Shown piece after piece: positions 1 to 11,802 of a stretch of DNA of 64,000 nt. Origin of the DNA: Siphonodentalium dalli (Eukaryota > Mollusca > Scaphopoda > Gadilida > Siphonodentaliidae). The notes under the pieces are model-generated. The model saw only the letters and a program-made list of their open reading frames with translations. It made no database searches and was not told where the DNA came from. Position numbers and translations under genes: made by a program. The stretch covers positions 2,480,001 through 2,544,000 of the forward strand of contig CP136064.1 of the NCBI GenBank assembly GCA_032622095.1. The letters run 5' to 3'. Positions within the stretch are counted from its first letter, which is position 1. Each line of letters begins with the position of its first letter.

Positions 1-616
1 AATTTTTAAAAGACGAGTGAATGTTACTGTTGGTCATGAACTTCCCTTGATGACTTGGCGAGGCACATCCTCAAGAGTATAGTTGACTTTTAACTGGTAC
101 GAAATATCATAGTACATTTAATTATTCTACCGGAAATAAAAAATAAATCTAAATTTAGTCTCAGTTAAAAGTTTGTTTTTATTTCACTCAGTTCAACCAC
201 AATAATGTGGTTAATCAACTTAATTGACTGACTGTTGTATCACATAAATTGTTACATTTCTTGTTTTAATTTTGAGAATGTATACATACCAGAATTATAA
301 TCGTAATTCGCGTTCTGCTGGACAATGCATTTCTAGTGTTGCACTTTTCTAAATTTTCGAAGCAGGTGTTCTTGTTTTCCCCTATCTACAAACCGGCCCC
401 ATTCCCCTACCCCCTAGCGGAAACACTGCCTTACACTACCATATTCTTGAAATTGAGAAGAATCAGGCTCTGAGATTGGCCAGAGGTAACTTTGATGTTA
501 TACATTTATCCCATTCTGCAAAGGCTGAATTGAATTATTGGCTAGAAAATGCCAACTCAAACACAAGGCAGATATGCCAGGCCAACTGATAGATATGGAT
601 CCAAGTCTGCATATAG

Positions 617-1020
617 TGTGTCTGCAGAATGAGGTCCCCAGAGGGTGAATTTAGTGATGCTATCCTGCACAGTGGGCTAGCATCACCATATTCACCCTCT
701 GGAGACCTCATTTTGCTTAGGCCTCATCTTATGGGAAGAATCTACAGTATCAAATTACCATTGTTTTTAGTTTTCCCTTCTGGGAAGTTTCTATATCCCC
801 TAATTTGCAGCAGATAAAATGCATAATCGAGGTGCCCAATGGGTGAACATCACCAACTTCAATTGAGGAACTTCAATCTAATCCTAGGTCTACCATAGCA
901 GTTGAGGGCCTAAGCAGAATGAGGTAACCAGAGGGTAAATTTAGTGATGCAAGCCCGCTGTGCGGGATAGCATCACTAAATTCACCCTCTGGGCACCTCA
1001 ATCTGTAAATTACAGACACG
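617..1020. mobile_element. Foldback element with a hairpin at each end (copy 1)
   Basis: Two imperfect hairpins, about 624-715 and 916-1010, each of the form GAGGTCCCCAGAGGGTGAAT...ATTCACCCTCTGGGGACCTC, bound about 200 bp of interior in inverted arrangement. The outer ends GTGTGTCTG and CAGACAC are inverted repeats. The same element occurs in the opposite orientation at 52572-52968, including its interior, so the boundaries are supported by comparison. No transposase is present. The short reading frame over the first hairpin is a by-product of the palindrome. Superfamily not recognised. Confidence 0.7.
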
Positions 1021-3859
1021 CTATTTGCAGGCTTGTATGGATCAGGTTATGGTTGTACATGTATAGGTGGAATTTCTTGATTCTAAGCACCCACCAGATT
1101 GCTCCCACCCTGTTAAGAGGGAAAACATGATCATTACATTATAGACCCTTGTTCTAAAAGGCGTCACCCCTTGATTAAGGAAGTGTTGTTCGCACATACA
1201 CTCTCCGCTTAGTCTCTATGCCTTCATGAGTTCAGGAGAATTACAATCAAACTTAACCAAGGTTAGTTTAATTTTAAAATTATGACCATAAAAGCCGACC
1301 AATCCCGGCAAGTGTGGGCGTAAAGTCAGCTACAGGATACCAATGGGAGCGGTCTGGGACATAAACACAGCATCTGTCCCAATATCTTAGGCGGTTTACG
1401 TACCAGCAGACTGGGACTATAGAAAGGGTTCAAACTTTTATGTTAGACCTACCTTTGAAGAAATTCCCAAGTGCATAAATTTCTGCCTCACAGAAATTTG
1501 TCATGAAGTGAGTTGGAGACCAGGCCTCATTCCATTGTTTCAGTTTCTGTACAGCCTCTTCTATCACTGTAGTCGATTCTTACTCCAAGATGAATGTCCC
1601 AATCACCAGGTACCGTATATTAGTTTTTATGGCCATAAAAATAGACGTATAGCATATTTTGTTGTTTTGTATGTGGCATCGAGTAAGCATACATTTCAGT
1701 CATATTTCTTCAACATCTGTTGCTGCCATGCTGATGAGATCTGTAAAAATATATCAGTTTTTATACAAATTTGTGCAAAGTGAAATATGGGAAAAGCCAG
1801 AGATATAACTTTAAAAAAAAACAGCCTCCTGCATTCATGTTCCATAACACGAATGCATGTGTGATTGTAAATATTTTAGATTTTAACTCAATTAAAATTT
1901 TGTTTTTGAAACCTGTTAAAACATTTTTTTTAAACTAAACCCATTATACATGTAACATCCCCAGACTGAGTTATTTCTCTTGTACAATAATGATGTATCA
2001 TCATTCTGCAAGAACCATAAGGCCTACTAAGCTTTGATGGTTTTAGCTCAAATTGTTAATGTCACAGCTAGAATTATATACCTGAAAAAGATGTGATAAT
2101 CACATCTGTCCTTGTTCCATTTTTCAATTTTGAGTTAAAACTCCTCCTGGTCAATCATGGATGTTCTCAGTCGATTCAGTTCCTTGTTTTTTGTGATTTC
2201 GGATCGTCTCATTTGACAGAAAAAATCTTCTATTGAGCTGATATGGCATGTTTTTGTATTGCACCTTGTATTGGCATTGCCTGCAATTGAGAGATGAGGT
2301 TCTAACAAACGATTTATTCCTGAAAAGTTGACCGCGGTTTATTTAAACAACTGGTCAACAGTTTTCATCATTTAAAAAAAAATTGGTATATGAGTTAACA
2401 AGGGGAATATCGTAAAGAATTCGCAAACTAGGCCCAGCCATAATTTTTTTACCAGAGTTAAGGCCCTTTTATTGTTTCAAACAATTATCAATGGATTTCA
2501 AAGATAAAACATCGCTAACTTATATAGTTGAATACGTTTTGTCAGTCACACATTTTCAATGTAGAGCATTGAAACTTTCGCATATTGTTACCTCTTGTGC
2601 AAACAAAAAAAACAGTTTATTCCCTTTCTGAACTTTTTCCATTATAATTTTCACTTTTTTGATGATTTTTAGCAACTGAAAAATCCAACCTCTTTAGAAA
2701 ACCATATTTTTTTGGTGGAACGTGTTGTCAGTAATCTTTTCTTTTTGGAATCTTCCCATTTATCTATTTAGAGGAAAAAAAAAATAATCATTGCTACCCA
2801 TTTATTAAACATGGTGTCCAATGCAATAACTGGCTGTTACCTGTATGACCGATGTCCTCCGCTGTCCACTCTGGAATACTCCTTTAACTGCCCGCACAGT
2901 TCTGGGTCTGATGGTCGCAACAGTAAATTTGCCTATAATGCAAAATAAATTAATTATTCCTGTTTCTTTTCCAAATAAAATAGATCACAAGGCAACAAGT
3001 TTTGTGATTAGCTGTCATCAAACCATTATTTCCCAGAAATAGTTTGAAATACAGAAATGAGGATACATATGTGACAAAATAGTTAAGTATGTGCATTATA
3101 ACGAACCAAAGCCGGACGCTTTGGGTCGTATATAGACTATATCTGATTTAATGACATCACCAATTATTATCTAATACGACGCTGCTCTTTTGAATTTGTG
3201 CGAGCACTTATGTCGCATAGTAGATTGGTGGGCTTAAAGCATTAATGTCGTTATCGGAAAATCTTGTTACTTTCGATTACTGGAATTGCAAATGAGAATT
3301 ATGTAATTGAATTACAATTTAAGTTCATTCATAGCAGTGGTAACGGGTAGTTTACATTTTATTGAGACGATAAGACACAATAAATAATGACACTATAACT
3401 ATGGTCTACACTCTGCGGGGCGAGTGAAAAGTGATAGAAATTTGTGATGTGAAATATGATAAGATTTAGATAAAAAATTTACCGATCTTCTGTGCTAAAG
3501 TGGGCCTTTAATGTACAGCACTTGGTACTCTTGGTCCTGTGCGAAACGAAATGACATATATTTAATATGGAATTAATTGTTATCATAAGACTATTTAGTA
3601 CAAACATGTATGTGATAATCCATAAATATCATACTATTTTCTCGAAGGGAAACAAATTAATTTGAACAAAACAGAACATACATTCATGCAGGTTCAGACG
3701 AACTCGGTCAATGGGGAAAGTTACACGATGACGTTGTTCATCGATTTTCGTTGAAATTGACACGGTGTCTATTTTCTATTGTTCTCCCTTGCACAATATC
3801 CAGCTGATTACCCGCTGGTAACAATAACTGTGCATTATTTAAACAATAACTGTGGAATA
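1021..3859. other. AT-rich stretch with no recognisable gene
   Basis: Only short reading frames of under 95 codons without splice or codon support are present on either strand. There are A and T runs and no clear inverted or tandem repeat. I see nothing that supports a gene or named element here. Confidence 0.5.
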
Positions 3860-4159
3860 TTAAAATATTCCCCAGGTATTATCATAACAATCACAAGTCA
3901 TTGTTTGGTGTGCTCTCCACTTGCTGACACACCGGAATGTCAAATTGGTGTGACTAATCCATAATACATCAGACTCCATTGTGTTGCCATAATCCGGTAA
4001 TACATTGTGAATGTTAAAATCCTCTTCCAAACATAATACGTCCGAAAGTATATCCAGTGTCGAAATTCCGACAAACGAAACAGGATCCTCGTCTGATGAC
4101 GATTCCACTCTATATGTTGACTGGGTCATAGTACTTTTACATTCATCATCTGAGTCCAT
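3860..4159 (-). CDS. Weak candidate first exon or small ORF with acidic N-terminus
   Basis: A true ATG at 4159 on the minus strand opens a 99-codon frame. The first 60 residues are acidic and Ser/Thr-rich (MDSDDECKST..., ESSSDEDP, CLEEDFNIHN), composition more like a protein N-terminus than random AT-rich translation. The last 30 residues look less coding-like, and possible GT donor sites lie within the end of the frame, so an exon may stop before 3860. No domain is recognised. Acidic starts of this kind are seen in some piggyBac-type transposases, but nothing else of such a gene is visible. A chance ORF is quite possible. Confidence 0.25.
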   Translation of the reverse strand: MDSDDECKSTMTQSTYRVESSSDEDPVSFVGISTLDILSDVLCLEEDFNIHNVLPDYGNTMESDVLWISHTNLTFRCVSKWRAHQTMTCDCYDNTWGIF

Positions 4160-5664
4160 GGATGGTTATGTGTAGATCTTAGAATACCACCACTTTGTGG
4201 GTGCATTTATTCTCGTGAACACAAAATAGGTAGCGCACGTTAATTCGTTAACACATTTAAGGTGAACTAAGGTCGCTGGTGATGTGTTTGATTAGAAAAT
4301 AGGGGAACATTGTGTGAAGTTCATGCAAGCATCATCAACACTGAGACTGAGAACAATTTATTGTTGTTATGAGAGTTCCGTTTTCCAAACAATACTCAAT
4401 GTCAAATATGTCATTTTAGAATAAATTTCTATATTCTGTCAAATTTTGAACTATATAGGGTTCGTCAAACACTTGTAAAATTCCATGCGAAAGGGCCAAG
4501 TCGAATGAAGTTTCCCATAGTTGGTATGTGTTACAATATTCAACAAAACTCCGAATAAATACTGGTTGGAAATGAAACTATGGCGTCCAGCATGGTTGTC
4601 TGTATCACATCAGTTCTCATAAGTTATTATACGATATGTTGTGGCAAAGGAATTACGCAGTTATACCAGTTTGTGTGAAATTAAAGTTAGGGATCGTATA
4701 GTGACATGGGTTGAAAATAATACAACCATGACAATGCAATGGTTGTTAAAATGGCCACCACTTCAAGACATGTTCGATAACCACCTAGGATTGAAAATAC
4801 ACATTGGCAATATAAAAGTCTGTTGTTAAAAGTATCCTTAAAGATACACAGAAAATTGAAAAAGATCCATCTGAGTGATTTATCTGTCACTGCAATGCAG
4901 GTCAAAGCCAATAATTTCAGTCTTTCAAGTTCGGATTTTCTGCATATCCAACACCCAACTGTCGGGTCAAAATATAATCATTTGGGCATGCAATACACAA
5001 AGTAATGTTTCGCCACACAGTGCATGATAGTTTCATTTGGCATTGTGATTAATTATTGAATGTAAGACAGAAACTGAAGTGCATACCCGTGTGGAAATAA
5101 AGACTAGTTACTTGTCAGGAATTTTCTGCAATATGTCCCAATGCTTATTATACTGCAAAGAAACAATCATCTCTTCAAAAGAGTGGTGCCATATCTCACC
5201 AGATCAAAGAGATGGCACGTCTGACTTTGTGTAAGACAATTTTCATGCCGATACCAAACCGGTTTATTAGTAGACCATTTTACAACTGGAATAAACTAGC
5301 AGGCAATACACAGTATTAGTTTTCATTTTGCTTTAAAATATCATGCCAATACCACCCGCGTACTTGTGCTAAATTTCAGGTGATCATCATTTAAAGTTGT
5401 TATTTCAGCGTTGAACATTCATGAAATGTTGCTAATTGTGGTTTTGCATGTGCACAATACATAACATTAGAGAGAAGGGGTAAACGCGGTGATGCGAAAT
5501 GTTCTATATGGTACCTCTTTGTGTTTTGATAAACTGCGTTCTTAATATACCACCAATCATTCTTGTGATAAAAGTTAAATATTTGTGTTTCCCCTGATCG
5601 GAGGCAACAATGACTACTCTGAGACATGGTAATGGGATTTTCACATTTTACACAGTATTGACAG
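4160..5664. other. Non-coding stretch without recognised features
   Basis: Short frames overlap on both strands, none with a domain, splice sites or consistent composition. No strong palindrome or tandem repeat was found before the hairpin that starts near 5665. Confidence 0.4.
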
Positions 5665-5832
5665 TAATATATAGAGGTTCTCTAACGAGTTATGTTGGGA
5701 TATAAGATTTTATGAAAAGAGTTCGATAAATTTGATTCACAACGAGTCGTAGACGAGTTGTGAATAAAATCTATCTAAAGAGTTTCATAAAATCTTATAT
5801 CCCAACATAACCAGTTGAAGATCTGGTATATA
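5665..5832. repeat. Long hairpin, shared-end family (member A)
   Basis: The left arm, from ATATATAGAGGTTCTCTAAC through GTTATGTTGGGATATAAG, pairs with the right arm ending ...CCAACATAACCAGTTG. The apex lies around ACGAGTCGTAGACGAGTTGT. Stem arms are about 65 nt with a few mismatches. The terminal sequence resembles the ends of the other hairpins at 7356, 34424, 43882, 49768 and 57045, while the arms are different. Confidence 0.7.
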
Positions 5833-6118
5833 ACATGAAAAACACTGAAGCTTTATGCCTTTTTAACAACATCAGCTCTGCAGAGAACACGCAAACTATA
5901 TACAAGTCTTGTGTTGGCTCAGACGCTTCACCACTATACGTCAGTACTGCGCTACACTCGCAACGAAATAGTCCCTTTCAGTTTCGTCTTTATTTGACGT
6001 CTATTGGGTTATTTATTGGTAACATTTGTCAATAATATAATTTTAATAAAAAGAATAATCAGTTTTCAATAGTAATTCAGTTTCTCGTTATGTCACGCGC
6101 GCAGGTATACAATGCAAG

Positions 6119-6182
6119 TGATTACCGCTTGGACTATTAGCCACTTGGACTAATTGATTACCGCTTGGACTATTAGCCACTA
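6119..6182. repeat. Tandem repeat, 41-bp unit, about 1.5 copies
   Basis: GATTACCGCTTGGACTATTA followed by GCCACT occurs twice, separated by a partial TTGGACTAATT unit. It lies just upstream of the broken DIRS-like element. Confidence 0.6.
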
Positions 6183-6212
6183 GAAGATATGTAAAAATTA
6201 ATTAATTATATT

Positions 6213-7084
6213 TATATGTTTCCTCCTTTCAATCTGATTGGGAGATGTGTTCAAAAAATCCAAGTGAACGAGACCGTTTATTGATTGCATCAATTTGGTC
6301 CACTCAGGCATGGTTTTCGCCTCTGTTTGAGATGCTAGTGCGCCCTCCTCTTATGTTACCTCAGTCCGAGACTTTACTAACGATGCCGAACACACATCAG
6401 CTTCACCCTCTTCAGACTTATATGGTGTTGATGGCATGTCGACTATCAGGGAGTCTTACACGCGTCAGGGATTTTCTCCAGACACAACCTCTATACTCAT
6501 GTCATCCTGGAGACCGAGAAAGCAGTACGATACTTTCCAGAAGAGATGGTTTCACTTCTGTGGTGAAAGGGCATGTGATCCATTTTCAACAACTGTAAAC
6601 CTTGTGTTGGTTTTCTTGACTGGTCTTTATAATTTAGGCCTTAAATTTTGTGCCATAAACACTGCCAGATCATCTCTTGGTGCATTAAGTTTGATTCCTT
6701 TTGAGTCAACATCCGTTGGTGACCAGATTTCTTAAGGGTGTTTTCAACACAAGGCCACCAGTCGCTAGATACATTCATACATGGAACATTTCAATTGTGC
6801 TTTCTTATCTGCGACATCTTGTGCCTTTGGAAAAACTGAGATTCAAATGCTTATCATATACGCTGGTGATGCTTATAACTTTAACGTGTGCTTCACGGAT
6901 GCAGACTGTTTGTTCTTTAAGCCTTTATAATAATATGTCACAGAATGACTCCGAATATATTTTCAATTTTGTATCAGTGCTTAAAACTAGTCGACCAGGC
7001 TGTCTTTCGAAGCCTCTGCGTCTTGTTAAATATGACGAGGTGAAGTTATATGTATATAGGACATTACGGGAATATTTGCTATGA
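6213..7084 (+). pseudogene. Broken DIRS-like retroelement: RNase H end plus N-terminal tyrosine recombinase
   Basis: Translation in three frames gives one continuous homology. Frame 3 from 6216 reads MFPPFNLIGRCVQKI. Frame 2 from about 6270 reads LIASIWSTQAWFSPLFEML. Together these match the C-terminal pol segment of DIRS-type elements. Frame 1 from about 6445 reads GFSPDTTSILMSSWRPRKQY and FHFCGERACDPFSTT, and frame 2 from 6701 reads HPLVTRFLKGVFNTRP, the SAM-like and early catalytic part of the tyrosine recombinase. The Arg in LTCASRMQT sits where the first catalytic Arg is expected. The coding ends at ...YVYRTLREYLL before the HxxR and Tyr motifs, so the catalytic half is missing. At least three frameshifts plus truncation at both ends make it a dead fragment. 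Family assignment is by recognised sequence pattern. Confidence 0.83.
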
Positions 7085-7269
7085 ACTCAAAAATTTGAGT
7101 GAGCAAAAGCAGAAAACACTATTGAAAAAATTTATGATGAGAAACAAACATATCCCCATATCATATACATGTACATGAAAATGTATGCCAATAAATACGC
7201 CAGAGTCTTTAGTTATCTGGGACTATTTCTTTACGCGGGCAAATAACGTATAGTTACGTGGAATGTCAT

Positions 7270-7510
7270 CGCCTGCCTTATAGAAGCCGATGTTGGTTTC
7301 ATGTCCCATTTGTTGATTTAAGTATGCTTTGTCGAGGGTATGAATCATATAATAAATAGAATCTACAACTTGTCCCCAGTTTATAGCGGAAATTACAAAA
7401 ATTTGTTGGTAAATTTGTTGCTTTGGCAAGATCCAGACCTAATTTACTGGACTCGTTTTGTAAATTCCACTATAAATGGGGACTCGTCGTAGATCCTCTA
7501 TTTATTTTTC
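7270..7510. repeat. Hairpin (member B) with upstream flank shared with 43830-44060
   Basis: The hairpin spans about 7356-7505. AATAAATAGAATCTAC on the left mirrors GTAGATCCTCTATTTATT on the right, with inner arms around CCCCAGTTTATAGCGGAAAT and ATTCCACTATAAATGGGG. The roughly 85 bp before it (GCCGATGTTGG...CCCATTTGTTGATTTAAG) recurs before the hairpin at 43882. The hairpin is therefore part of a larger dispersed element. Confidence 0.75.
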
Positions 7511-7682
7511 CCCAACCTCATCATTTCCAGTGCTTTTTACAATGAAAATCCGAAAGCATTCTGTGGAGCATGTGCTCAATTTTACTATAATCTTCAGCCT
7601 ATTGTCATCTTGGTATTGTTTTTAATATTGCTGATCAAAATCATTGTCATGTGGGGATCGTAAGTTTGTTAACCCTTTACCC

Positions 7683-7922
7683 AACAGAACGGCCCTGTGC
7701 CAATGCATTCTCTTATATATGCGAGTCGACCATAGGTCGCCTCGCATTATATATAAGAGAATGCATTGGCTTAACACATATTAAAAATGATAAAATTGTC
7801 AAAGAATGTAGAAACATATTATAAAATTTGTTAAAAAATGTAAGAAAAAATGGTAAAAAGTGTTAAAAAAAGATTTTTTTTAGGCCAATGCATTCTCTTA
7901 TATATGTATTTGCACAGGGCAT
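7683..7922. repeat. Paired-hairpin element, CCAATGCATTCTC family (copy 1)
   Basis: CCTGTGCCAATGCATTCTC begins a hairpin (GCGAGTCGACCATAGGTCGC apex) closed by GAGAATGCATTGGC. After about 115 bp with several TTAAAAAATG-like words, a second CCAATGCATTCTCTTATATA arm follows and ends in GCACAGGG. Related copies lie at 11803, 19722, 43257, 46548, 56213 and 56446. Confidence 0.75.
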
Positions 7923-8400
7923 AACTGTAACCATCACAATGTGGTCAATGAACCGGTTCCAATGATATCCATATTTGTATTGTGTTATTGTTATTGAGAC
8001 AGACCCAAGATATTTTAGGCTGTTGAAGCTTTATTTGTACGTTTTTGGCCATTTTGTTGGGTAAAGGGTTAATACAAGGTTCATAAAATATCACAAAATG
8101 CGACAAGCTACACGACAGGTGCACATTCGGCGAAAGTGCACCAGTCCAAAATCGTCACCTCAGTGTGCTTTCAATTTTATTTCAATGCTTCTCGGTTTCC
8201 ATGCAGCTATTTTTGGCTAATATGAAGAGTCGAGGCACCGGGATATTATCATAGGGCTGTATTCCACCCAGGGATGTGGCGATGGGGAATTTGAGAGGGG
8301 TCTTACTCTCACCCTCCAACTTATATATTACACCACTTATAGGTTGAAATTCTGAGTTGGTTGATTATCCAACAACTAATTAGTGGGACATTTGTTGTTT

Positions 8401-8815
8401 TATTCCACACCCATTGACGTGAGTCACATGTATTCAATGGAATCCCAGCCATTGTATACATATTAGTGTATACCTCTAGTGGAATACAAGCCACGACGTT
8501 GTCGCCAAGAAAGATGACGTACATTACATCGATCATCCGCTTCCGGTGACCCCCCTCCATAATTACTGGATATTTGTCAGACTTAAATCATAAAGGTAGC
8601 TATAGTAACAATGAAGGTGACATTCATGGATTGAACTTATCTGTCTAAATGGTGTAGAATAAATACTGAACACATCTTGCATCATAATCTCGAATCCTTT
8701 ATCGAACTCGGACGGCGCAAAGTTATATTTCGCTCGGGCTACGCACTCACAAAATATATCCTTGCGCCATCCGCAACTCATTCGATAAAAGAGTCTCGAT
8801 TAAGATGCATGTTGT
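8401..8815. repeat. Dispersed repeat with hairpin (member C), copy 1
   Basis: About 415 bp starting TATTCCACACCCATTGACGT is repeated in the same orientation at 20071-20520. The last part is a hairpin of about 160 nt (8650-8815). Arms run AATAAATACTGAACACATC ... CGGACGGCGCAAAGTTATAT and mirror ATATATCCTTGCGCCATCCG ... TGTGTTCTGTCTATTTA. The short reading frames here are mirror translations of the repeat. Confidence 0.75.
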
Positions 8816-9041
8816 GTTCTGTCTATTTAGACCAACTCTAGCCAATCTTTTCCATATATAGTCCAAAGTTTTGGTCTGAGATTGCTATCAATTGGAAATA
8901 TACCAACATTATAGATAGTGTCTAGGTTGGTTGGAAATTTCCAAAAGTTGGAAAGTTCAAACCCAGTGGTCCCCAATTTGGACCCCTCTGGACAGCAGCC
9001 ATTTTGAATCAGATGTGTTTGGTGAATATGTGGGGTGTCTT

Positions 9042-9066
9042 GGGGGGGGGGGGGGGGGGGGGGGGG
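9042..9066. repeat. G25 homopolymer
   Basis: A pure run of 25 G directly abuts the TIR element at 9069. Confidence 0.95.
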
Positions 9067-9068
9067 CC

Positions 9069-9232
9069 TACTCTCAGGTGCTTAATAAACGTGATGGATG
9101 GTGATTTATGCTGAAAATAATAATAGTGATGGCAATTTCACTCTATGACTCAATGCCAAATAATAGCGATCATTGGAAATATTCTCCAAAATTACTAATC
9201 GTGCTGACAGTATTATTAGGCACCTGAGAGTA
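9069..9232. mobile_element. Short TIR element, TACTCT/GGTGC family (copy 1)
   Basis: The left end TACTCTCAGGTGCTTAATAA is the inverse of the right end TTATTAGGCACCTGAGAGTA. It is 164 bp long with no coding content. Related ends occur at 21060-21489, 56812, 58918 and 59416-59809. No clear target duplication. Confidence 0.65.
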
Positions 9233-9732
9233 CACCACTCTTTTTTCAACCTAAATCGATAAAGGGCCAAGAACTGGCATGGGTTTCCTATTTTAATCCC
9301 TCTCGACGACAGCCATGTTGGATTGTGGTGGGGGGTGTGTGTGTGGAAATAGAGTTTTGCGGCCATCCTAAAACACCCTTTATTTGAGTGAAATATTAGA
9401 ATAGAAGTCACATTCGTAGTATATGTTGAGTAAAAGCTGAAAACGGTGGCCATTTCTTAAGTGGTGGCCATTTTGAATATGTCGACCATTGCGATTGGTT
9501 TGCCGAAAAAAATCAGTCTTAATAATTGACATACACTGGCCGTTCATGCCAAATGTCAGGTTTGTATCAAGTGAATGATTCTGTTACTTTTTAATATTGA
9601 CACTTAGGCGCCTTTTATATTTTACAATGGTAACATCTACATTTGCAGCTGCCATGCAAAGCACAGAGACAAATTTGTGCATAAATATTAGATAAAATAT
9701 CATCATGCTCAGTCTTTTGATGTGCCACCTGT

Positions 9733-9962
9733 TGTCTGGAAGTACGGATAAGTATCGGGAAGATTGAATAAATCGGACAAGCGAAGTACTGCATATAACA
9801 CACCTTTACTCTGAACTACATAATCACAATCTGACTTCAATAACACAAGTACATATTATCACATTCACAGTTCACTCAGGCGCATATAATAGCATCACTG
9901 AGCCATAGTCGTTACCACAGTTGACTGTCCGATATATACAGGGGCGTACCTAATCCCCGACA
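9733..9962 (-). repeat. LTR, 3' copy in the minus-strand orientation
   Basis: 230 bp, bounded by TGTCTGG at 9733 and CCCCGACA at 9962. It lacks the 30-bp insert present in the partner at 11191-11447. Confidence 0.8.
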
Positions 9963-10337
9963 TCCTCTGGGGGCACTGAACAGAAGTCCAAATTCACAAG
10001 CAGAGAAGAGGTCAGTTTTGCGTTGAAATATCCATTAAATGTTAGAGACGATGTGGATTTCTTGAAAGTACGTCCAAAAGATAACTTAGTCGGGATTGCC
10101 AAGGATCTGAGATCAGGAATGCACGGTACATGTAATTCCAGCCTTCATAATTGGCTACGGCAATCAGCATTGCCGAAGCAATTTGCTGAAGTAAACTGGG
10201 CCACGGCATACTGTTGCCGTAGCGGATTGCCGAAGCCAAACAATCTGAATTAAGAGGGTTGCAATTCACACTCAAATACAGAACACACATCTGGAAGACC
10301 CAAAGCAACATACATGTATGCAAATACGTCACACAAT

Positions 10338-11021
10338 TCAGCTTTTGAGATCGAATATCCAGGAGACAGAAGACTGTCCAGTTGCTGTGAACCGTGAGCA
10401 CACCAATCGCATATTCACATGCATCGCTCCCGTGTGGTTCAACCATTCAGAAGAATTGCGAGTATTAAGATCGGTCGAGTTCTCTCCGACGAGGTGAATA
10501 CATGTAGCAGCTGCCATCAATATACCTGGTGTAGTCGGCGTGTACATGGGTGAAGTTGGTTGGTCATCTGAAGATATCGACCTACTAGTATGTGCACCAG
10601 AAGCAAGTACATTCGACTGAGGATCCATCTGACAAGGAATCGAATTGCCGGGAGTTTTCGAACCTGAAACCGAAGCGTCTATAGAGATTAGAGTGTCACT
10701 ATCAGCTGTAACTGGCTCTGTCCTGACTGAATTCATACCATTGGGCACCGGAACGTCGGCAGAATTTCTGTCACCAAACGAAGCTGGTACAGTACATTCC
10801 TGGTGGTCTGCTTCTGTAGACGGGAAATATTGAACTAGCTGTGTTGTGGACGTGTCTCTTATATCAAGATATTGCCCAATCATGGAACACATGTCTCGCA
10901 CACCTAGCATAGCATCCTCTATAAGGTCAGCTTCTCTGATATAAGCATCAAAATTCTCTATGTGTTCTATTAGATCCCAAGATGATCGACCTACAGATTT
11001 AACATTAGTTCTGATCAGCAC
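10338..11021 (-). CDS. Unknown reading frame inside the LTR element
   Basis: An open frame of about 227 codons. The listed start is a GTG, and the frame stays open about 14 codons further upstream to a TAA near 11062 without an ATG, so it is probably the tail of a longer broken frame. The first 80 residues look helical and charged (SSWDLIEHIENFDAYIREAD, LIEDAMLGVRDMCSMIGQYL). The next 100 are Ser/Thr/Pro-rich and probably disordered. Just upstream another frame reads TDALMEWTYNPWNAPRNT and then stops, which suggests a frameshift. By position it could be a gag remnant, but no zinc knuckle or protease motif is seen. Function unknown. Confidence 0.4.
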   Translation of the reverse strand: MLIRTNVKSVGRSSWDLIEHIENFDAYIREADLIEDAMLGVRDMCSMIGQYLDIRDTSTTQLVQYFPSTEADHQECTVPASFGDRNSADVPVPNGMNSVRTEPVTADSDTLISIDASVSGSKTPGNSIPCQMDPQSNVLASGAHTSRSISSDDQPTSPMYTPTTPGILMAAATCIHLVGENSTDLNTRNSSEWLNHTGAMHVNMRLVCSRFTATGQSSVSWIFDLKS

Positions 11022-11190
11022 TTGAATGTCTAAGTGTTCCTCGGCGCATTCCAGGGATTATAAGTCCATTCCATGAGAGCATCGGTCTTGCGAACTAGAT
11101 ATAGCGTGTCACCGAAGAGATGTGTCCATGTCGTTATGTTCATGCGTTCCTTTGTCGAATTCATGTTGTGTCCAGGATCGAGTGACCAAA

Positions 11191-11447
11191 TGTCGGGAAG
11201 TACGGATAAGTATCGGGAAGATCGAATAAATCGGACAAGCGAAGTACTGCATATAACACACCTTTACTCTGAACTACATAATCACAATCTGACTTCAATA
11301 ACACAAGTACATATTGCCACATTCACAGTTCACCAGGCGCATATAATAGCGCGTGCGTAATCACATGCATTGTCTGTTGATCACTGAGCCATAGTCGTTA
11401 CCACAGTTGACCATCGATATATACAGGGGCGTACCTAATCCCCGACA
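11191..11447 (-). repeat. LTR, 5' copy in the minus-strand orientation
   Basis: 257 bp with perfect TGTCGGG...CCCGACA ends. It contains a 30-bp segment (GCGTGCGTAATCACATGCAT...) absent from the other LTR. Confidence 0.8.
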
Positions 11448-11802
11448 TCTGTAGTCCTGTTCAGAATTTTCCTGTACATATTTACATTTTCGTGTCACAG
11501 AGATAACAAACTTACTAGAAAACTATGGTTTGCCCATCGGAATGTCCCATTTCTGATCTAAAAGCATACTTATCACCGAAGGTTATGGTAACATGTCAAA
11601 AACGAAGTGAAAAACTCCTGGTTGTTTAATCTTCTGCGAGTGCTACAAATCAAATTCAACACACGCTGATACAGCTGATATTGAAAAATCACAATTCAAT
11701 TTTGGAAGAATAATTTGGATTTTGAAGAAAATACTTACCGTTTATTGATGCGCACTGAACAATTATGGATTTAGCAGGAGCTTCCGGAAATTTTTCAAAA
11801 TC

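Larger units (their letters stand above)
9733..11447 (-). mobile_element. Non-autonomous LTR retrotransposon
   Basis: Direct repeats at 9733-9962 and 11191-11447 are nearly identical apart from a 30-bp indel. Both ends carry the inverted motif TGTCGG/CCCCGACA and the TG...CA form expected of LTRs. The flanks CCTGT (left) and TCTGT (right) could be a 5-bp target duplication with one mismatch. On the minus strand the LTR begins TGTCGGGGATTAGG and has a TATA-like TGTATATATCG early on. TTTGGTCACTCGATCC just inside the 5' LTR is a possible primer-binding site. The 1.2-kb interior has no reverse transcriptase or integrase, only a 227-codon unknown frame, so the element must rely on another for movement. 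Minus orientation is inferred from the LTR layout and the ORF. Confidence 0.8.
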
